In this document: positions 34,921 to 44,563 of the stretch, piece by piece
Layout of the letters: each line of letters begins with the position of its first letter
Position numbering within the stretch: the first letter of the stretch is position 1
Origin: Niabella yanshanensis
Lineage (GTDB): Bacteria; Bacteroidota; Bacteroidia; Chitinophagales; Chitinophagaceae
Direction: 5' to 3'
DNA: 64,000 nucleotides
Assembly (NCBI RefSeq): GCF_034424215.1
Contig: NZ_CP139960.1
Span: 3,844,001-3,908,000 of the forward strand
The notes under the pieces: model-generated
What the model was told of the DNA's origin: nothing
What the model saw: only the letters and a program-made list of their open reading frames with translations
Database searches by the model: none
Position numbers and translations under genes: made by a program

Positions 34921-34927
34921 AACTTTG
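34920..34927 (+). promoter_or_regulatory. Promoter -7 box of clpX (TAACTTTG)
   Basis: TAACTTTG matches TAnnTTTG and ends 9 bp before the clpX ATG, giving a leader of only a few nucleotides. It abuts the terminator of the clpP pair, whose stem occupies the upstream promoter region. Confidence 0.6.
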
Positions 34928-34936
34928 TAATTATAT

Positions 34937-36196
34937 ATGAAGGAAAAAATATCAGGGTCTGTTTTACATTGTTCGTTTTGTGGCCGTAGCCGCGATGAAG
35001 TAGAAATACTGATTGCGGGTCAGGATGGCCATATTTGCGAGAACTGTGTGGAGCATGCCCAGGAAATAATTGATCAGGAATTACATCTTAAAGACGATCC
35101 TCACACCCAGGGCTTTTCGCTGAACGTGAAAAAGCCGATGGAGATCAAGACCTTTTTAGATGAATATGTAATTGGACAGGATGATGCCAAGAAGGTGTTG
35201 GCTGTTGCTGTTTATAATCATTTCAAAAGACTGAAGCAGCGATCAGGAAGAGATATTGATCCGCATAACGAAGTAGAGATCGAAAAAAGTAATATTGTGA
35301 TGGTAGGAGAGACCGGTACCGGTAAAACCCTTCTCGCGCGCAGTATCGCTAAAGTATTAAATGTACCCTTTGCAATAGTGGATGCGACTGTATTTACAGA
35401 AGCCGGTTATGTAGGCGAGGATGTGGAAAGTATTTTAACACGCCTGTTGCAGGTTTGTAATTACGATGTGGAAGCTGCTGAGCGTGGAATTGTATATATC
35501 GATGAGATTGATAAGGTAGCCCGCAAAAGCGATAATCCAAGCATTACCCGCGACGTAAGCGGGGAAGGAGTGCAGCAGGGACTGTTGAAATTGCTGGAAG
35601 GAACTGATGTGTTGGTACCGCCGCAGGGAGGCCGTAAACATCCTGATCAAAAACTGATAAAAGTAAACACACACAACATCTTATTTATTTGTGGTGGCGC
35701 TTTTGACGGTGTTGACAGGATCATTGGCCGACGTATTCAGACCAATACCATTGGTTTTAACGTAGATAAGGCACAACAGGAAGAGATGAAAAAGAACCTG
35801 TTGAAATTTGTGAATTCGCAGGATCTGAAAACCTTTGGGCTGATACCTGAACTCTTAGGCAGGTTGCCGGTGGTGACGCACCTGGAGCCATTAGATCCGG
35901 ATACGCTTAGAGATATCCTTACCGAACCCAAGAACGCCCTGATGAAGCAGTATAAAAAGCTGTTTGAACTGGAAGGTATTGAGTTAAAAGTGGATAATGA
36001 AGTGTATGATTTCATGGTTGAGAAAGCCGTGGAGTATAAACTCGGCGCAAGAGGGTTAAGAAGCATTTGCGAGAGTATACTTACTGATGCTATGTATGAG
36101 CTGCCATCTTCCTCTGAAAAATCTTTTACTCTCACCAGGGACTATGCTGAACGCAAGTTTAGCAAGAGTAAAATGGGTTTAGTAAAAGCTGCGTAG
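34937..36196 (+). CDS. clpX: ATP-dependent Clp protease ATP-binding subunit ClpX
   Basis: 419-residue AAA+ unfoldase. N-terminal C4 zinc-binding domain (C12, C15, C34, C37), Walker A GETGTGKT (124-131), Walker [10 protein letters not shown], pore loop GYVGED, the IGF loop that docks on ClpP (TNTIGFNV), and sensor-2 RGLRS. All parts expected for a working ClpX are present. It has its own promoter between it and the clpP pair. Confidence 0.97.
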   Translation: MKEKISGSVLHCSFCGRSRDEVEILIAGQDGHICENCVEHAQEIIDQELHLKDDPHTQGFSLNVKKPMEIKTFLDEYVIGQDDAKKVLAVAVYNHFKRLKQRSGRDIDPHNEVEIEKSNIVMVGETGTGKTLLARSIAKVLNVPFAIVDATVFTEAGYVGEDVESILTRLLQVCNYDVEAAERGIVYIDEIDKVARKSDNPSITRDVSGEGVQQGLLKLLEGTDVLVPPQGGRKHPDQKLIKVNTHNILFICGGAFDGVDRIIGRRIQTNTIGFNVDKAQQEEMKKNLLKFVNSQDLKTFGLIPELLGRLPVVTHLEPLDPDTLRDILTEPKNALMKQYKKLFELEGIELKVDNEVYDFMVEKAVEYKLGARGLRSICESILTDAMYELPSSSEKSFTLTRDYAERKFSKSKMGLVKAA

Positions 36197-36233
36197 TTAA
36201 ATAGCTGATTTTAAATTCTAAATAAATTTTATA

Positions 36234-36383
36234 ATGAACGAATTAGTAGAAAAATTAAAAGCTGAAGCAGGGTTGACCGACGAACAGGCCGCCAAAGCTT
36301 TGGAAGCCATTAAAAGCTATGTGGTTGAAAAATTCCCGATGCTGGAAGGCGCCGTAGGTAATCTTTTCGGTAGCGGTAATTAA
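36234..36383 (+). CDS. Small hypothetical protein (49 residues) downstream of clpX
   Basis: A 49-codon frame beginning MNELVEKLKAEAGLTDEQAA and ending VGNLFGSGN, followed within 30 bp by a good terminator. The helical pattern EKLKAEAGLTDEQAAKALEA and the C-terminal Gly/Asn tail look like a real small protein rather than chance; similar short sequences resemble the DUF937/DUF2780 helical families, but this is only resemblance. It follows clpX by 37 bp and may share its transcript. Confidence 0.7.
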   Translation: MNELVEKLKAEAGLTDEQAAKALEAIKSYVVEKFPMLEGAVGNLFGSGN

Positions 36384-36410
36384 TGATGTAAGTTTTAAAC
36401 TTAATTTTAT

Positions 36411-36436
36411 AGCAGGCTTTTGGCCTGCTTTTTTAA
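36411..36436 (+). terminator. Terminator after clpX and the 49-codon gene
   Basis: AGCAGGC-TTTTG-GCCTGCT stem then TTTTTTAA; 28 bp after the small gene. Confidence 0.85.
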
Positions 36437-36445
36437 TTTCATTAT

Positions 36446-37066
36446 ATGCCGACATTCGATCCCAAGGTAGACGATTATATTGCAAAAGCTGCTGATTTTG
36501 CAAAACCTGTATTAGAGCATTTCAGAACCATTGTACACAAGGCGTCGCCTGATATCACGGAGTCCATTAAATGGGGTGTTCCTTCTTTTGACTACAATGG
36601 GAAAATGTTATGCAGCCTGGCTGCCTTTAAACAACATTGTGCCCTGGGTTTTTGGCTGGGTGCGCAGATCAAATCTTTACAACCTTACCTGGCAGAAGTG
36701 CACGACCGGGCTTCTGAGTTTGGCCGTATAGCGAATATTAAATCGGTAAAAGACCTGCCGAAAAATATGGACTTGCTGGCTGCAGTTAAAGAAGCTATTG
36801 CATTAGTAGATGCAGGCGTTACGCTGAAGCGGACGCAGGCGAAAAAATCAGCGGAGTTACCTGTACCGGAATCATTGGCCAAAGCTTTGGCTAAGAACAA
36901 GACAGCAAAAGCTGTTTTTGAGAAATTCGCGCCCTCGCATCGCAAAGAATATATTCAATGGATTACAGAAGCTAAAACAGATGCTACACGCGATAAGCGC
37001 ATAGCATCTGCAATAGAGTGGATTGCCGAAGGAAAAGGCAGAAACTGGAAGTACGAACGCAAATAA
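36446..37066 (+). CDS. YdeI/OmdA family protein with DUF1801 domain
   Basis: 206 residues. The N-terminal part (MPTFDPKVDDYIAKA..., ESIKWGVPSFDYNGKMLCSLAAFKQHCALGFW) is DUF1801-like, and the C-terminal part (VPESLAKALAKNKTAKAVFEKFAPSHRKEYIQWI) is the OmdA/YdeI helical domain. Such proteins are cytoplasmic; YdeI homologues have been linked to bacterial stress and OmpD association, and the biochemical role is unknown. Confidence 0.85.
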   Translation: MPTFDPKVDDYIAKAADFAKPVLEHFRTIVHKASPDITESIKWGVPSFDYNGKMLCSLAAFKQHCALGFWLGAQIKSLQPYLAEVHDRASEFGRIANIKSVKDLPKNMDLLAAVKEAIALVDAGVTLKRTQAKKSAELPVPESLAKALAKNKTAKAVFEKFAPSHRKEYIQWITEAKTDATRDKRIASAIEWIAEGKGRNWKYERK

Positions 37067-37067
37067 G

Positions 37068-39434
37068 CTAGCTCAATAACCCTCCCATAAAAGGATCCGT
37101 GATCGATATTTCACCGGTTTCCACATGCCCGGCATATTGTTTTTTAAATATTTTATTGCCATTAAATGCAAGCGTAAAATCGTACCAGCCACTGCTTTTT
37201 TTCAGATCCACTTTTATCGATTTATTGACACCGGCGCCTATCGTAAAAGCCTGCAGAGCTCTGCCGTAAGCATTATCGGTTAAAGAAAGAGTGATCGGAG
37301 TTTTGCTATGGTTAGAAATTTCCAGGATAATATTTCCTGTGTAACGGTTGACCAGGCCTTTGGCTGTTTCATAGGTACAGGTAACATCCAGGTCCGGATC
37401 TTGTATATTCCCCCTGTAATGCCTGAAGAAGCCATTCGCGCCGTCGATACACAGATCATAAACTTCTTGTTCAAAATGATTCAACAGCAGGCTGTCTGTT
37501 AACGGATCTCCTTCTTTTACAGTATAAAACCAGGTCCTGCCGTGCTCTTTTTTATAAGAAGCGGGTGTATAAACATTGAACGGCGCCCCGATATGTTGAT
37601 CGTTTTTCCCAGCTTCAAATTTTAGTTCAACCGTTTTTTTAGTTTTATCGATATGACAGTCGGCGTAAAGTACATAAGGCAACGCGCAGGCCGGCCTGGT
37701 ACCCTTTTCCTGTTCTGCCATCCAGTTAGAACCCTGGCCTGAGAAGGACTGATTCCGGTTGATCCATTGAATCTGTATTTCCGACAGAGGTGTAGGTATA
37801 ACCTGCGCCGGTTTATTTTTAGCGTTTTGTATACTATCAATTACCTGCGTTTTCTTTAGAAAATCCGGCAGGGGATGGCGTTCGCCGTTATAGGGCCTGA
37901 ACGCAGAGGTGAGATCGCCGCATACTGTTCTGCGCCAGCTACTGATGTTTTTAGAAACGATTGGCTTCCCGGTTTTCTTCTGTAGAAATTGTTCCAGGAA
38001 CATCAGGGTGGAGGTGTGGTCGTGTATTTGAGAGTTGATAAAGCCGCCCTTACTCCAGGGTGAAGCAATAATCATTGGAACCCGGTAACCCAGTCCTATC
38101 GGCCAGTTCCTGGTATTATCAAAATCAGGGGTAATATCAATTCCCGGCGAAACTTTACCCTTTGTTGGGTCTTTGGGATCAGGCACTACAAAAGGAGGAA
38201 GATGGTCATAATAGCCGTCGTTCTCATCGTAGTTTAATATGAAAATGGTTTTCTTCCATACTTCGGGATTTTTGGTGAGTATATTCAATGCCTCCGATAC
38301 ATACCAGGTTCCATATAATGGAGAACTGGTATGGTCAGAGAAAGCCTGGGGCGCGGCTAACCAGGAAACGGTTGGTAAATTCCCTGAGTCCACATCTTTT
38401 CTAAACTGGTGAAAAATATCACCGGCGGGAATATTCACCGTTTGCTCCTGACCCTTGTCATCAATGAAAGTGTGCGGTTTTAACTGAAGGTATTCCTCAA
38501 CTTCCATGTTATTGGAGAAGGCCTTGTCAATTAAGTTCTTTTCCCTTTGACTGAGCTGGTTATATTGTGCTAGCACTTCTTCTGCTGTTAATGCAGGTTT
38601 GGCTTTTGCATTTCCGTGTTTGCGGAAATAAGCGGCCAGTTGTACCCGGTGCCGCTTTACATATTCAATAGCATTATCGCCATAGTTGCCTACCCAGTAG
38701 TTAAGGCTTTCATCGATTTCAGCAGTCCATATTTCATTCTGGTAGATCTTCCAGCTCACTCCATGATCTTCCAGCAATTCGGGAAACGTGCTCCAGTCTA
38801 CAAAAGCACCATGACGGGATTCTGCCTGCGAATTGCGTACTGCCGGCTTATTATCTCCATTCAGTGCTTCTCTTATGGTTCCTGTCCAGAAGAACAGCCT
38901 GTTGGGAGTAGTGCCCGTGAGTGATGAGCAGAAGTAGTGGTCGCAAAGGGTAAAAGCATCAGCCATGGCATAGTAAAAGGGAACGTCTGCCCGGTTAAAA
39001 TAACCCATGCACATTTCTGTTTTTTGGGGTATCCACTGGTCGTATTTACCATCGTTTCTGGCTTTGCTTTGATCGGGCCAGTCGTGAGGAAGCCCACCCT
39101 GCCAGGTTACTTTGGTTTTATTAATATCTATGTGAAAGGGAGCATGGGCGTCGCCGTTTTTGGACTTTTGTATCCATGCTTTGTTGTTGTCCGGAAGCGT
39201 TTTGATTCGAGGATCGTTAAAGCCCCGTACGCCTTTCATACAACCAAATATATGATCGAAGGACCGGTTTTCCTGCATCAGGAAAACGATATGTTCGGCA
39301 TCGTAAAAAGTGGTTCCCTTAGGAGCGTTAATGGAAAGGGCTTTTTTAATACTGGATGGCAGCACGTTATTTAAACCGGCAGCTCCTGAAAGTATCGTTG
39401 CGTTTTTTAAAAAATTTCTGCGGTTTTGACTCAT
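37068..39434 (-). CDS. Phosphocholine-preferring phospholipase C
   Basis: 788 residues of the PlcH/PlcN family. Tat signal at the N-terminus (SQNRRNFLK), alkaline-phosphatase-like catalytic core with IVFLMQENRSFDHIFG and later NYDENDGYYDHLPP and DHTSTLMFLEQF (metal-binding residues), then C-terminal beta domains. It splits head groups from phospholipids, releasing diacylglycerol and a phosphate ester. It is the third gene after susC-susD with an 85-bp gap that holds a long hairpin, so it is probably partly co-expressed with them. Confidence 0.93.
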   Translation of the reverse strand: MSQNRRNFLKNATILSGAAGLNNVLPSSIKKALSINAPKGTTFYDAEHIVFLMQENRSFDHIFGCMKGVRGFNDPRIKTLPDNNKAWIQKSKNGDAHAPFHIDINKTKVTWQGGLPHDWPDQSKARNDGKYDQWIPQKTEMCMGYFNRADVPFYYAMADAFTLCDHYFCSSLTGTTPNRLFFWTGTIREALNGDNKPAVRNSQAESRHGAFVDWSTFPELLEDHGVSWKIYQNEIWTAEIDESLNYWVGNYGDNAIEYVKRHRVQLAAYFRKHGNAKAKPALTAEEVLAQYNQLSQREKNLIDKAFSNNMEVEEYLQLKPHTFIDDKGQEQTVNIPAGDIFHQFRKDVDSGNLPTVSWLAAPQAFSDHTSSPLYGTWYVSEALNILTKNPEVWKKTIFILNYDENDGYYDHLPPFVVPDPKDPTKGKVSPGIDITPDFDNTRNWPIGLGYRVPMIIASPWSKGGFINSQIHDHTSTLMFLEQFLQKKTGKPIVSKNISSWRRTVCGDLTSAFRPYNGERHPLPDFLKKTQVIDSIQNAKNKPAQVIPTPLSEIQIQWINRNQSFSGQGSNWMAEQEKGTRPACALPYVLYADCHIDKTKKTVELKFEAGKNDQHIGAPFNVYTPASYKKEHGRTWFYTVKEGDPLTDSLLLNHFEQEVYDLCIDGANGFFRHYRGNIQDPDLDVTCTYETAKGLVNRYTGNIILEISNHSKTPITLSLTDNAYGRALQAFTIGAGVNKSIKVDLKKSSGWYDFTLAFNGNKIFKKQYAGHVETGEISITDPFMGGLLS

Positions 39435-39454
39435 TATAAATGAAGGTTATAATT

Positions 39455-39495
39455 AATGAAAACTTTTAAAGGCAACCCCGGCTGCCTCTAAAAGT
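39455..39495 (-). terminator. Hairpin between susD and the phospholipase C gene
   Basis: Reverse strand ACTTTTAGAGGCA/TGCCTTTAAAAGT stem (39462-39495; 13 bp, one G-U) with loop GCCGGGGT, followed by TTTC. It is a partial terminator or an intercistronic stem that sets the SusCD-to-PLC ratio. Confidence 0.65.
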
Positions 39496-39519
39496 AATGA
39501 ATGATTGTTACATTGATGG

Positions 39520-41031
39520 TTATTGGATCAGCCACATGACACCGTTTATGTCGTCTCCATTGGGATACTGGCTCTTTATCGCAGCTTCCAGGTTGATGCC
39601 ATTATAATTTTGCTCATCCAGCGGGTACATCCACCTTTTAGGAATTCTTTTGTTGTTAAGCACTCCCGAGAAAACGGTTTCAAAGACCGGATATCCGGTA
39701 CGACGTTGTTCATAAAATGCCTGCCACCCGGTATTCATGAACAAGCTGATATATTTCTGCGTGATGATCTGTTCTATTTCTTTACCGGCCTGCAAGTTGA
39801 TGATTGGTTGAGCGAGGTAGTTGTTAATTTCATCTGTAGTATATAACTGCCCGTTGTAGGCTACTCCTGTGGCAGCCGGATAGGTAAAGTTGGAAAACTG
39901 TAGAGACGCCCTAATCCCGTTTTTATAGAAATCGTTAGCATTGCCAGTGATCCACCCACGGATTACAGCCTCTGCCAAAAGGAATTGCACTTCTGAATTG
40001 CCTATCAGCAGGCTTGGCTCGTTGACGATCTCGTAAGCATATCTTCTATTGATGGGAGATGCCTGGCTTCTTCCCTTTTTACCGGTATTATAGGACAGCA
40101 GTGCGCTTCCCACCAGTCCGTCGTACTTGCTAAAATCTTTGATAGTAGTTGTATTTACCGATCCTGCAGGCTGTCCATATGTAAATAAACGGGGATCGTT
40201 TAAATTTTGTAAAATATCAACAAAGGAGCTGTCCAGGTAGTAATCAGTTTTCATCGAATTATTATTATAATAGGGATAACGATTGCCGTTGATATCATAG
40301 TAAGGTAGCCGTCCGTTTTCACTATTGGTATTTATAAGCGGGTATTGGGTTGGATTGGACACAATTTCGTTGAAGCGTTGTTTGATACCAAGTTCGCTGT
40401 CCGCTTCTTTCTTTGACAAGCTCATTAATACCCTCAGCGTAAAAGAGTTGATTAGTTTCTTCCAGGCATTGATAGAACCGTTATAAACCACGTCCCCAGT
40501 AATGGCATCAGAGCTGGCACCTAACGAGTCGCTGGCAATTTTTAATTCTTTTAATACCTGTATATAAATATCGCGTTGTTTGTCGTAAACCGGCCTGGTG
40601 GCAGAAGAGTCGCTGAAGTTGTTATTCTCTATAGATTGCATCATCTTAGAGTATGGAATGTCACCGAAAGTTTGTGTCATTGCTACAATAAAGTAGGATT
40701 TAAAAAACTTGGCCAGATACCTGTAATTGTGTTTGTTAACCCGTGCAGCTTCCTGTTCCATACGCACTGCTTGTGCAATGTTTGAGTAACCCATAGAGCT
40801 TCTGTTCCAGTTATAATATTGAGCCGTACTATTGCCCTGTGTATACACAAGTTGCCTGCTGGCCAATGCCGCATCAGCGCTGATCGTTGAAAATGCAACG
40901 CGCTCAATATTCGTTAATAAAAGTGAAGGATCGGTAGCTGTAGGCCTATTGGGATTTTCCTGGAAATAGTCGAACTTTTTGCACGAGGAGAGTGCTATAA
41001 GGACAATAATATATAGAATAATATGTTTCAT
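39520..41031 (-). CDS. SusD/RagB-family nutrient-binding lipoprotein (SusD-like_2)
   Basis: 503 residues, lipoprotein with lipobox ending at Cys17 (LIALSSCKKF). The SusD-like helical scaffold (TPR-like) is seen with FQENPNRPTATDPSLLLTNIER near the start and the characteristic ALLSYNTG and EVQFLLAEA stretches. It caps the SusC barrel at the cell surface and gives substrate selectivity. It is 13 bp after susC. Substrate uncertain; the phospholipase neighbour suggests a lipid or phosphoester ligand, but this is inference. Confidence 0.92.
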   Translation of the reverse strand: MKHIILYIIVLIALSSCKKFDYFQENPNRPTATDPSLLLTNIERVAFSTISADAALASRQLVYTQGNSTAQYYNWNRSSMGYSNIAQAVRMEQEAARVNKHNYRYLAKFFKSYFIVAMTQTFGDIPYSKMMQSIENNNFSDSSATRPVYDKQRDIYIQVLKELKIASDSLGASSDAITGDVVYNGSINAWKKLINSFTLRVLMSLSKKEADSELGIKQRFNEIVSNPTQYPLINTNSENGRLPYYDINGNRYPYYNNNSMKTDYYLDSSFVDILQNLNDPRLFTYGQPAGSVNTTTIKDFSKYDGLVGSALLSYNTGKKGRSQASPINRRYAYEIVNEPSLLIGNSEVQFLLAEAVIRGWITGNANDFYKNGIRASLQFSNFTYPAATGVAYNGQLYTTDEINNYLAQPIINLQAGKEIEQIITQKYISLFMNTGWQAFYEQRRTGYPVFETVFSGVLNNKRIPKRWMYPLDEQNYNGINLEAAIKSQYPNGDDINGVMWLIQ

Positions 41032-41043
41032 GACTTGTGGTTT

Positions 41044-44000
41044 TTAGAATTTTAAATTGATGTTGAAACCAAGACTTCTTACAGATGGTGTTTGAAGGTT
41101 GTCTGATTCTGCATCGGGGTCAACGTTCGGTAACCTGGATAATATAAACAGGTTATTACCGATAACGGATACTGAAGCTCCCTTAAATATTCCTTTTGAC
41201 CATTTACCGGGAACATTGTAGCTCAATACCAGTTCGCGCATCTTCAGATAAGTACCGCTGTAGTAGAAATAATTGTTCAGCGCGTGGCCCGCGTCACTTT
41301 GCATAAACGAGATATAATTCACGGGAGTTGTGTTGTCTTCATATTGTCTTGTATCCGAAATAATCTCGCCTCGCCTATCATAATCTACGGAGCCATCTTT
41401 AATTACTACGCCCGGAGCTACATAGGTATTTTTGCCGGCAATTGCATCATCCCTGTATGAGTTTGCGGTTTCGATGGCTGCCCCTCCCCACCACATTTTT
41501 TGGTTGGTAGTAGAATAGATCAAGCCACCCAGGCGTCCGTCGAACGAAAAGCTTAATCCAATGTTCTTATAGGTAAATGCGTTTTGCCAGCCGTATATCC
41601 ATTTGCTGTCGCCGTATCCAAAAAAATGAGGCTCTGTGTCCAATGCCAACGATCCATTTGAATTGAATATAGGTCTTCCATCAGCTGTTTGTGAATAGCT
41701 AATGAAAATTCGGTCATTTCTGTCTCCTTCTTTAATATTGTCTACAAAGCCTTCTGAATCAGGATCTGTGGCCTTCTTCAACCACAGGTGGCTGTTGCTA
41801 AAGTTGAAAGTAGTTTCCCATTTAAAATGATGATTGACTATTGGAGTGCCGCCCAGTACAAATTCCCATCCTTTTCTCACATACACATTGGCATTTTGTA
41901 CCACACCGGTATATCCACTAGCTTCCGACTGCCTGACTGTAGTAAAACCATTGTATTCTTTATTGCGGAAGTAGGTGGCGTCTACGTTAATGCGGTTGCG
42001 CAGAAACCCAATAACCATACCTAATTCAGTAGATTCCACTGTGCTCGGTATGAGTTGAGGCGTAATAGCTGATCCCGGCCAAACAACAGAGGGTACGTTG
42101 TTCCACTTACCACCGATCGAGTAAGTTAATATATGTTCGTAGGGATTGGTAGAGCTTACAAATCCTGTATTCACTTTAGCCCAGGATGTGCGCGCCTTTA
42201 AAAAAGAAATAGCTTTCGGCAGGTCCACCGCATCTGAAATAACTGCTGATAAACCTGCCGATGGATAGAAGTAGGCATTATCAGCAACTGGCAAGGTTGA
42301 AGATTTGTCGTAACGACCTGTGAAATTGGCATACAGGAATTTAAAGGCCTCCAGATCTAACGTTCCATAAGCGCTTGAGGTACGGCGTTCCTGCAAACTA
42401 TTACTCCCCGTTAATGGATTAGTGGTATTGCTTAAATTGTAGAATCCGGGTATGGTTAAACCATCAGTAGATGAAGATGTACTTTTAAGGTTTCGGTATG
42501 CATTTGCTCCACCTACACTTGCGTTCACTGCAAACATACTGCTAAAACGCCGGTTATAATTTAGTATCAGGTCCGAAGTAATATCAAAATAGTTAGTATT
42601 AGTTACGCTGTAATTCCCTTTCGATATAAAGCTATAATTCACATAGCTGTAGGGCTCTTTTATATCTGAATTTTCTGAATACTGGTTGAAGCCATTTCTG
42701 AACTTGAGCGACAGATCGGGAGTAAATTTATAGTCAAACGTGATTTGCCCGAATGCATTGTTCTTCTTGTAGCCGTTAAGTAATTCATTGGCTACGAAGT
42801 AGGGATTATTATACCAGGAAACATTATAATTACGTTGCTGTAAACCTTCTTTTCCGGGAACCCAGTAATTTTTAAGGTCTCTTACATCAACATCTGTTCC
42901 GATCCATAAAATAAGATTATATAAAATATTAGGTGGCCCATAACCAATAGTAGGATAATTATCAGAGTACTCCCTGTTGTAAGTAAGTTTTGCATCGACG
43001 GTTAAATTTTTTGAAAGATCATAGTTGCCGCCAATCGAGAAAGATGAGTTATTTACACCGGTGTTGGGGACTACGCCTTTTTGATAGATATGACCGGCCG
43101 AGAGGCGGTAAGATCCTTTGTCGTTTCCTGCCGATGCTGATATACTGTTGGTTGATAAAATGCCTGTTTGGAAGAAGTTGCGGATATTGTTTTTCCCTCT
43201 TGATATCCATGGAATTGGTTTATAGTTGCCGGTGTGTGTATCTCCATTGAGGTAGGTTACAGTATAAGACTGATCGGGTGTATAGGGACTATTGTATTGG
43301 GGTAATTCTACGAAGCCACTGGCCGTGTTAGGATCTCTCTGGTCAAGTTTAGGCCCCCAAAGCCAGCCGCCACCTTCGACACCGCTTCCTGATCCATTAA
43401 CATATGCATATTTCCCCGCGTCACCACCACCATATAGAGACTGTACCTTAGGGATCACGGTATAGCTACCCTGGAACATGGTTGAAGAGTTCAGGTCTAC
43501 ACTAACGATGCCTTTTTTGCCGCGTTTGGTAGTGTACATAATGGCTCCGTTAATACCGATTTGTCCATACAAAGCACCGGCAGCCGGTCCTTTCAGAACG
43601 GTGATACTTTCAATATCGTCTGCATTAATTTTGTAAGGGTCAGCATTAGGGTCAGGGATGCCATCTATAACAATTAATGGAGTTTTCCCTCGTAGTTCTA
43701 TTCCCGGATTGCGAAAGAGGTCTGTTGTATTGCTGATATTAAGACCTGCGACCTTTCCTGCAAGAGATCCAATGGCAGTAGGAGTACGTGTTTTTTCAAG
43801 AGTCTCCCCTTTTACTTCCTGCACGGCATATCCCAGGGCTTTTTGCTGCTTCTTAATTCCTAATGCTGTTGTTACAACCACTTCAGATAAATCGGTTGTT
43901 TGAGCATCCCGAAGGTAAATATCTATAATGCCGGGGCTGGTAAAGACTTCCTGCTGCGCCATCCCTGCAGCAGTAAAGATTAGCGTAGAGGCCCCCTTTA

Positions 44001-44190
44001 CATTAATCGTGTAATAGCCTTCACTGTTTGTTTGAACTGTATTTTTTGTGTTTTTTTCCTGCACGTTTACACCAGGTAAAATACTGCTGTCGCGGGCGTA
44101 CCGGACAGTTCCCGAAATGGTCTGACTTTGTGCAAAGGAGATGCTGCTGAGAAATAATATCAGACAGCAGATGAAAATTGACTTTCTCAT
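41044..44190 (-). CDS. SusC/RagA-family TonB-linked outer-membrane transporter
   Basis: 1048 residues. Signal peptide (ends SISFAQSQ), carboxypeptidase-like regulatory beta domain (SGTVRYARDSSILPGVNVQEKN...), plug domain with the RagA signature LRGKTPLIVIDGIPDPN and LKGPAAGALYGQIGINGAIM, then a 22-strand barrel ending in the aromatic LGFNINLKF. No N-terminal STN domain is seen, so it is not an obvious FecR-controlled receptor. Imports a large or complex ligand with TonB energy. Divergent from a TetR gene over a palindrome-rich region. Confidence 0.95.
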   Translation of the reverse strand: MRKSIFICCLILFLSSISFAQSQTISGTVRYARDSSILPGVNVQEKNTKNTVQTNSEGYYTINVKGASTLIFTAAGMAQQEVFTSPGIIDIYLRDAQTTDLSEVVVTTALGIKKQQKALGYAVQEVKGETLEKTRTPTAIGSLAGKVAGLNISNTTDLFRNPGIELRGKTPLIVIDGIPDPNADPYKINADDIESITVLKGPAAGALYGQIGINGAIMYTTKRGKKGIVSVDLNSSTMFQGSYTVIPKVQSLYGGGDAGKYAYVNGSGSGVEGGGWLWGPKLDQRDPNTASGFVELPQYNSPYTPDQSYTVTYLNGDTHTGNYKPIPWISRGKNNIRNFFQTGILSTNSISASAGNDKGSYRLSAGHIYQKGVVPNTGVNNSSFSIGGNYDLSKNLTVDAKLTYNREYSDNYPTIGYGPPNILYNLILWIGTDVDVRDLKNYWVPGKEGLQQRNYNVSWYNNPYFVANELLNGYKKNNAFGQITFDYKFTPDLSLKFRNGFNQYSENSDIKEPYSYVNYSFISKGNYSVTNTNYFDITSDLILNYNRRFSSMFAVNASVGGANAYRNLKSTSSSTDGLTIPGFYNLSNTTNPLTGSNSLQERRTSSAYGTLDLEAFKFLYANFTGRYDKSSTLPVADNAYFYPSAGLSAVISDAVDLPKAISFLKARTSWAKVNTGFVSSTNPYEHILTYSIGGKWNNVPSVVWPGSAITPQLIPSTVESTELGMVIGFLRNRINVDATYFRNKEYNGFTTVRQSEASGYTGVVQNANVYVRKGWEFVLGGTPIVNHHFKWETTFNFSNSHLWLKKATDPDSEGFVDNIKEGDRNDRIFISYSQTADGRPIFNSNGSLALDTEPHFFGYGDSKWIYGWQNAFTYKNIGLSFSFDGRLGGLIYSTTNQKMWWGGAAIETANSYRDDAIAGKNTYVAPGVVIKDGSVDYDRRGEIISDTRQYEDNTTPVNYISFMQSDAGHALNNYFYYSGTYLKMRELVLSYNVPGKWSKGIFKGASVSVIGNNLFILSRLPNVDPDAESDNLQTPSVRSLGFNINLKF

Positions 44191-44290
44191 ATTCCCATTG
44201 TTTTAATTTTTTATATTGATCGTTTTAAATATTAGCGTATACATTCTACTAGCAATCGTTGATGTTGTTACGCATCAAAGCAGGCGATAC

Positions 44291-44324
44291 AAATTTAAAT
44301 TGAATGTACATTCAATTTAAATTT
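44291..44324. promoter_or_regulatory. Operator-like perfect palindrome 1 (TTGAATGTACATTCAA core)
   Basis: A 34-bp perfect palindrome (17 bp on each side of the centre at 44307/44308). It lies 100 bp upstream of the susC start. Its 16-bp core matches the core of a second site at 44534 in 15 positions. Confidence 0.7.
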
Positions 44325-44337
44325 CTGATTCTTTTGC

Positions 44338-44349
44338 GCAAACGTTTGC
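44338..44349. promoter_or_regulatory. LacI-type palindrome GCAAACGTTTGC
   Basis: Perfect 12-bp dyad with the central CG and AAACGTTT typical of LacI/CcpA-family operators. No LacI gene is in the window. Confidence 0.4.
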
Positions 44350-44422
44350 ATAAACGCATTGAACAATGCTATCAATATAATTGCAAAAGGGTTTTTGTCC
44401 TTTAATAGCAGCGTAAGAAGCG

Positions 44423-44438
44423 TATATGCTTGCATATA
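44423..44438. promoter_or_regulatory. Dyad TATATGC-TT-GCATATA
   Basis: Perfect 7-bp arms with a 2-bp centre, between the two TetR-type palindromes. Confidence 0.35.
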
Positions 44439-44533
44439 TGAATTTTATGTTGTATAGCAAGGCTGTTCTGACAGATAAAAATGCCCTGCAGGAATTTACG
44501 ATAGCAAAAATATATGGCGGTACAATAGTAAAA

Positions 44534-44563
44534 AAATTAATTGAATGAACATTCAATTAATTT
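44534..44563. promoter_or_regulatory. Operator-like palindrome 2 (TTGAATGAACATTCAA core)
   Basis: Perfect 14-bp arms flanking an AA spacer; 137 bp upstream of the tetR-family start. The core is nearly identical to site 1, so one regulator, most simply the adjacent TetR protein, should bind both. Confidence 0.7.
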
